In this document: one piece after another, positions 7,009-9,123 of the stretch
How positions within the stretch are numbered: position 1 is the stretch's first letter
Layout of the letters: each line of letters opens with the position of its first letter
NCBI GenBank assembly: GCA_026388445.1
Contig: JAPLJU010000201.1
Coordinates: forward strand, 1 to 9,123
DNA from: Deltaproteobacteria bacterium
Lineage (GTDB): Bacteria; Desulfobacterota; Syntrophia; Syntrophales; UBA2192
Reading direction: 5' to 3'
DNA length: 9,123 bases
Position numbers and translations under genes: made by a program
The notes under the pieces: model-generated
The model's database searches: none
What the model was told of the DNA's origin: nothing
What the model saw: the letters and a program-made list of their open reading frames with translations, nothing else

Positions 7009-7026
7009 CCTCTCTTTCCAAAGAGG
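7009..7026 (-). promoter_or_regulatory. Hairpin that can mask the ribosome binding site of the first slp gene
   Basis: On the minus strand CCTCT (7026-7022) can pair with AGAGG (7013-7009) across an 8-nt loop, with an alternative CTCTTT/AAAGAG register. The AGAGG arm is the Shine-Dalgarno of the slp gene, so the hairpin could lower translation. Purine/pyrimidine-rich stretches often give such short pairings by chance. Confidence 0.3.
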
Positions 7027-7086
7027 GGGCGCTGTCCCGTCCAGGACAACGGGATTTCCCGCTTTTCTGGAATGTTTTTATGTTTT

Positions 7087-7115
7087 TATATAAATCATGG
7101 CCGGGCAAAGATCAA
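7087..7115 (-). promoter_or_regulatory. Sigma70-like promoter for the slp-slp-peptidase block
   Basis: Read on the minus strand, TTGATC (7115-7110) and TATATA (7092-7087) are 17 nt apart, each matching four of six consensus bases. The predicted start near 7080 leaves a leader of about 75 nt before the first slp gene. The -10 region is inside the most AT-rich stretch of the neighbourhood (about 7075-7096). Confidence 0.6.
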
Positions 7116-7220
7116 CGTCGAATAAGGAGAGAACACCGGTGAGGAAACACGGGGAAAGGCCTATCTTTCTCCCCCCGTTTGTAGTAAAGGGATGCCCATC
7201 CAAATCCCAAAGGAGATTTT

Positions 7221-7469
7221 ATGGATAAGAAATGTTTGATTTATCTGGCGGCGGGAGTGGTCCTGCTTGTCATCGCCCTCTACTGGACAAGGTTCCAGGT
7301 CATCCCCGTACACGCCATGAACGGCGTGGGCTTTTACAAGCTCAACAGGATCACCGGGCAGGTGACGCTCGTTACGGGCCTCGAACAGATCAACATCCTG
7401 AAGGTCAGGGACTTTGATATGCCCCAGGCGACCGTTGATCCTCCGGCACCCGCCAAACCGGACCGGTAG
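7221..7469 (+). CDS. Small single-span membrane protein, family not recognised
   Basis: An 82-aa product starting at ATG 7221, with AGGAG (7211-7215) 5 nt upstream, a very good ribosome binding site. The N-terminus MDKKCLIYLAAGVVLLVIALYW is a basic end plus one membrane helix (about 5-22), most likely a signal anchor with the rest outside the cytoplasm. The exported part contains FYKLNRITGQVTLVTGLEQI (about 39-58), resembling the short strand-turn motif YK-x-(D/N)R-x-TG-x-(V/A) seen in many small bacterial membrane proteins. It ends in a Pro/Ala-rich tail (TVDPPAPAKPDR). No function can be given. A 30-codon lipoprotein ORF starts 26 nt after its stop on the same strand, so the two may be one transcript. 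No convincing promoter was found upstream; the leader holds an imperfect G/C-rich hairpin at about 7149-7178. Confidence 0.78.
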   Translation: MDKKCLIYLAAGVVLLVIALYWTRFQVIPVHAMNGVGFYKLNRITGQVTLVTGLEQINILKVRDFDMPQATVDPPAPAKPDR

Positions 7470-7495
7470 GCAAAGCGCCGCAAGGTCATAACCCG

Positions 7496-7588
7496 ATGAG
7501 AATCCTTTCTGCAAGACTGGCCCTCATCTCGCTTTTCATTCTACTTTTATCCTGTCAGAGTGCAGGCGACAGGGACGTTCCCTGTTGA
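7496..7588 (+). CDS. Possible 30-aa micro-lipoprotein
   Basis: ATG 7496 to TGA 7586-7588 encodes 30 residues starting MRILSARLALISLFILLLSC, then ten more ending DVPC. It is a textbook lipoprotein signal: basic start, hydrophobic core, LLSC lipobox with Cys at residue 20. The mature lipopeptide would be only 11 residues. Small lysis or entericidin-type lipoproteins look like this, but I see no specific similarity. Against it: the ribosome binding site is poor (AAGG about 13 nt upstream), and the stop might be a recent truncation of a longer lipoprotein. The 3' end overlaps the hairpin at 7569-7585. Confidence 0.5.
   Translation: MRILSARLALISLFILLLSCQSAGDRDVPC
7569..7585. repeat. 7-bp inverted repeat at the end of the micro-lipoprotein ORF
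   Basis: ACAGGGA (7569-7575) and TCCCTGT (7579-7585) are perfect complements around a 3-nt loop (CGT). It sits in the last codons of the 30-aa lipoprotein ORF, between convergent transcription units. There is no T-run on either side, so it is not a standard terminator, though it may stabilise the mRNA 3' end. Confidence 0.45.
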
Positions 7589-7634
7589 CATCCGATAGAC
7601 CGGCGGCCTCCCAAAGGACTCTATCAACAGAATC

Positions 7635-7862
7635 TCAGAGACACTCCCACTCACAGAGGTCACGGGGCGCAACCTCGGAGACAGCGCGTTTGTCCCAGTC
7701 GTACCAGCCCGTCTGCCTGCACTGGACGCAGGAGGCGGCCTCCTCGGCCTTATCGAAGGTGGCCAGCCACAGACCTCCGATGCAGAGCTTGACCATGCCC
7801 GCGCATTGCTCATCGGGCTCGATGGAGAATGTCCCTGTCGTTGTTCTGTAAATGTAGGTCAT
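7635..7862 (-). CDS. Small cysteine-rich protein of unknown function
   Basis: A 75-aa product with ATG at 7862 and GGGAG (7870-7874) 7 nt upstream. I do not recognise a named family. It has no signal peptide or membrane segment. The composition argues for a folded, real protein: five Trp/Tyr-rich patches (GGLWLATFDKAEEAA; TGWYDWDK) and six cysteines at 20, 27, 45, 48, 70 and 74, including a CVQC pair and CEWEC at the C-terminus. These could bind a metal ion or form disulfides. A clear promoter lies upstream (7909-7937), so it seems to be its own transcription unit, convergent with the small-protein genes at 7221-7588. It does not resemble a shadow ORF, because no gene lies opposite it. Function unknown. 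Confidence 0.75.
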   Translation of the reverse strand: MTYIYRTTTGTFSIEPDEQCAGMVKLCIGGLWLATFDKAEEAASCVQCRQTGWYDWDKRAVSEVAPRDLCEWECL

Positions 7863-7908
7863 CTTATCGCTCCCATGAACCGGTCTCGTCAGGCATAACG
7901 CGCGTCCA

Positions 7909-7937
7909 TCTATAATATTTCACGAATCTTAATTCAA
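7909..7937 (-). promoter_or_regulatory. Sigma70-like promoter for the 75-aa cysteine-rich protein
   Basis: On the minus strand, TTGAAT (7937-7932) and TATAGA (7914-7909) are separated by 17 nt; both are fair matches to consensus (four of six each). The predicted start near 7902 gives a leader of about 40 nt that contains the GGGAG ribosome binding site. Confidence 0.55.
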
Positions 7938-8019
7938 GGTTAGAAATAACCGGAGTTTATTGAGGGGCGAGGCCAACAGGCTTTTTAGAGATACTCAAAC
8001 GCAGGGGCAAAGATAACCT

Positions 8020-8034
8020 GATCAGGGCCTGATC
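8020..8034. repeat. 7-bp inverted repeat over the L,D-transpeptidase stop codon
   Basis: GATCAGG (8020-8026) and CCTGATC (8028-8034) are perfect complements around one base; CCTGATCAGG at 8018-8027 is also a 10-bp palindrome. The stop codon (8022-8024) falls inside. There is no following T-run, so a terminator role is unlikely. It may be chance or a weak 3' hairpin. Confidence 0.35.
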
Positions 8035-8546
8035 TCCACCATCGTCCAGTCGGGAACGAGAGCCCAGATCTCCTCGATCTCACTGTTCGTCACGGCGATA
8101 CAGCCGTTGGTCCAGTTAAAAAGATAGTGGACCGATCCCATCCAGAGCTTGTCTTCATTCATGCCGTGGATCATGATTTTACCGCCGGGCGAGACACCCA
8201 GGGCCTTCGCTCTTTCGACATCGACCATGTTCGGGTAGGAGACGTGCAGGGCCTTGTGATAGACGCTATTCGAGATGCGGTAGTCGATGAAATAAACCCC
8301 TTCGGGCGTCTTTTGATCCCCCTGCATCAGTTTGTGACCCACCGGATCGCGACCGAGGGCGATATTATAGGATTTAATCTCCTGTCCCTGCTTGTACAGC
8401 GTCATGGTCCGCTTGGATTTCTCGATGATGACGCGATCAATATTGTCATCACTGAAAAAAAACTGCGCAGGGGAGGCTCCCGGCAGTAAGAAAAGGTACA
8501 GAACAAGCATGGCGGCGCTTGTCAATTTTGCAGAGAAAAATCGCAT
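8022..8546 (-). CDS. Periplasmic L,D-transpeptidase (YkuD domain)
   Basis: L,D-transpeptidases of the YkuD fold make 3-3 peptidoglycan cross-links or attach proteins to the wall using a catalytic cysteine. The 174-aa product has a signal peptide (basic start, hydrophobic 10-22, likely cut after SPA at 27). A compact single YkuD domain follows: VIIEKSKRTMTLYKQGQ at the domain start, GDQKTPEGVYFIDYR (76-90), IMIHGM with His127, and NWTNGCIAVTNSEIEEIW (144-161) with the catalytic Cys149. TNGC replaces the more common SHGC/SxGC, which is tolerated in this subgroup. No LysM or other wall-binding domain is present. The ATG at 8546 has a weak ribosome binding site (AAGG about 14 nt upstream), but it is the only start that keeps a complete signal peptide. 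Which reaction it performs cannot be told from sequence. Confidence 0.92.
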   Translation of the reverse strand: MRFFSAKLTSAAMLVLYLFLLPGASPAQFFFSDDNIDRVIIEKSKRTMTLYKQGQEIKSYNIALGRDPVGHKLMQGDQKTPEGVYFIDYRISNSVYHKALHVSYPNMVDVERAKALGVSPGGKIMIHGMNEDKLWMGSVHYLFNWTNGCIAVTNSEIEEIWALVPDWTMVEIRP

Positions 8547-8658
8547 GATTTAAAAACGAACCTTCTGAAGTTCAATGGTTGAAAGATCCCGTGCAAGATG
8601 CTTACCAGAAATACGGCCAACCGGGACGAAAAAAACCCGATTCCCGTCGGAAAACCAT

Positions 8659-8685
8659 AAAAAAAGGGCAGCTTTTCAGCCACCC
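8659..8685 (-). terminator. Intrinsic terminator of tRNA-Ala
   Basis: On the minus strand GGGTGGCT (8685-8678) pairs with AGCTGCCC (8673-8666), allowing two G-U pairs, around a GAAA tetraloop. Seven U follow (8665-8659). It begins 12 nt after the tRNA-Ala CCA end, in the right place and orientation. Confidence 0.88.
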
Positions 8686-8696
8686 CTGCAATACTC

Positions 8697-8772
<76 letters not shown>

Positions 8773-8820
8773 GAATCGGGAATAAAATTGCGCCTGTTAC
8801 CTAACACACGGTTTTCAATG

Positions 8821-8844
8821 TTGTCAATACAATTTTCTTGACAA
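8821..8844. repeat. Inverted repeat holding the -35 boxes of two divergent tRNA promoters
   Basis: TTGTCAA (8821-8827) and TTGACAA (8838-8844) are a perfect 7-bp inverted repeat with a 10-nt AT-rich spacer. The right half is the -35 of the tRNA-Leu promoter. The left half, read on the minus strand, is TTGACA at the right distance for the tRNA-Ala promoter (a weak -10 near 8798-8804, such as TAGGTA). The symmetry is therefore largely explained by back-to-back promoters. Confidence 0.65.
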
Positions 8845-8865
8845 CGGGGAGCCCCCCCCTATAAT
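8838..8865 (+). promoter_or_regulatory. Consensus sigma70 promoter of tRNA-Leu
   Basis: TTGACA (8838-8843) and TATAAT (8860-8865) match the sigma70 consensus perfectly, with a 16-nt spacer that contains a C8 run. The expected start is near 8872, leaving only about 5 nt before the mature tRNA 5' end at 8877. This is the strongest promoter in the window. Confidence 0.92.
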
Positions 8866-8876
8866 CAACACCAATT

Positions 8877-8964
8877 GCCGGAGTGGTGAAACTGGTAGAC
8901 GCAGGGGACTCAAAATCCCCCGCCCCTCGGGGGCATGACGGTTCGACTCCGTCCTCCGGCACCA
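8877..8964 (+). tRNA. tRNA-Leu, anticodon CAA
   Basis: An 88-nt class II tRNA with encoded CCA (8962-8964). The acceptor stem GCCGGAG/CTCCGGC is perfectly paired. The anticodon stem GGGGA/TCCCC closes the loop CTCAAAA, giving anticodon CAA, which reads UUG. The long variable arm (CGCCCCTCGGGGGCAT region) and the D loop with two conserved G are typical of leucine tRNA. The T arm is GACGG-TTCGACT-CCGTC and the discriminator is A. It is preceded by a perfect consensus promoter and followed by an intrinsic terminator 8 nt after the CCA, so it is a single-gene unit. Confidence 0.98.
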
Positions 8965-8972
8965 GAGACATC

Positions 8973-9008
8973 AAGGGGTTAGCACTCAATGCTGATCCCT
9001 TTATTTTT
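8973..9008 (+). terminator. Intrinsic terminator of tRNA-Leu
   Basis: AAGGGGTTAGCA (8973-8984) pairs over 12 positions with TGCTGATCCCTT (8990-9001), with two G-U pairs and a 5-nt loop (CTCAA). It is followed by TATTTTT. It begins 8 nt after the tRNA CCA end. Confidence 0.88.
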
Positions 9009-9123
9009 GTCGAAATTTTGAATTGTGCCCATCCGTGCGCCCATCTCATAAAATTTGGATGACAAACAGTACTTCCTGCTATACGTAACAAAATGTGATT
9101 GACACTTGATGGGCCGCGTGGAC
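9009..9123. other. Non-coding right end, no gene seen
   Basis: No credible coding region is visible after the tRNA-Leu terminator. Two near-repeats of the type GTGCCCATC / GTGCGCCCATC occur at about 9026-9045. A TTGACA at 9099-9104 could be a -35 box whose -10 would fall at or beyond the window edge. Nothing more can be supported. Confidence 0.5.

Noticed and set aside
7149..7178. Imperfect hairpin (ACGGGG...CCCCGT) before the 82-aa gene, considered as a riboswitch or terminator
   Set aside because: Stem is broken by a 4-nt asymmetric bulge, with only three T after it; no known riboswitch pattern recognised.
7161..7514. Minus-strand ORF of 117 codons opposite the 82-aa membrane protein
   Set aside because: The plus-strand gene has an ideal ribosome binding site, a membrane helix and a lipoprotein ORF behind it; the minus ORF has none of these and a random-looking composition.
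8801..9091. Minus-strand ORF of 96 codons across the tRNA-Leu gene (contains GVEPSCPRGAGDFESPASTS)
   Set aside because: Classic spurious ORF antisense to a leucine tRNA; no ribosome binding site, and it runs through the terminator and promoter.

Overview
The window looks like chromosomal DNA from a Gram-negative bacterium. It carries a complete elongasome start (MreB, MreC, MreD, PBP2), an inner-membrane PpiD-type chaperone, two Slp-family outer-membrane lipoproteins and a periplasmic L,D-transpeptidase. The gene content, moderately high GC with AT-rich promoters, and the protein flavour fit a Desulfobacterota (former deltaproteobacterial) genome, perhaps Syntrophales-like. The lineage is an inference from gene families only; no search was run.

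Layout. Positions 1-3112 (minus strand) hold mreB-mreC-mreD-mrdA, the conserved cell-shape cluster; mrdA runs off the left edge. mreC/mreD overlap by ATGA and mreD/mrdA by 35 bp. A good sigma70-like promoter with a 17-nt spacer lies at 3180-3208, in front of a GTG-started mreB. Facing away from it, 3286-4890 (plus) encodes a PpiD-like membrane-anchored chaperone that appears to lack the parvulin domain. A strong two-way terminator (4918-4953) separates it from a convergent minus-strand block at 4985-7002: two overlapping slp lipoprotein genes followed by a papain-family cysteine peptidase, with a promoter at 7087-7115.

Positions 7221-7588 (plus) hold two small unrecognised envelope genes: an 82-aa single-span membrane protein and a 30-aa micro-lipoprotein. 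Convergent to them are a 75-aa cysteine-rich protein of unknown function (minus, own promoter) and an L,D-transpeptidase (minus). At the right end, tRNA-Ala(GGC, minus) and tRNA-Leu(CAA, plus) are transcribed divergently from a compact intergenic region whose -35 boxes lie in a 7-bp inverted repeat. Each tRNA is followed by a clear intrinsic terminator. The last 115 bases show no gene.

Common theme. Nearly every protein gene is concerned with the cell envelope: wall elongation (MreBCD, PBP2), wall cross-linking (L,D-transpeptidase), periplasmic folding (PpiD-like), and outer-membrane or small lipoproteins. I see no phage genes, insertion sequences, CRISPR array or obvious defence system. The most notable points are the parvulin-less PpiD, the paired Slp paralogs with unrelated low-complexity tails next to a cysteine peptidase, and the small unrecognised genes at 7221-7862.
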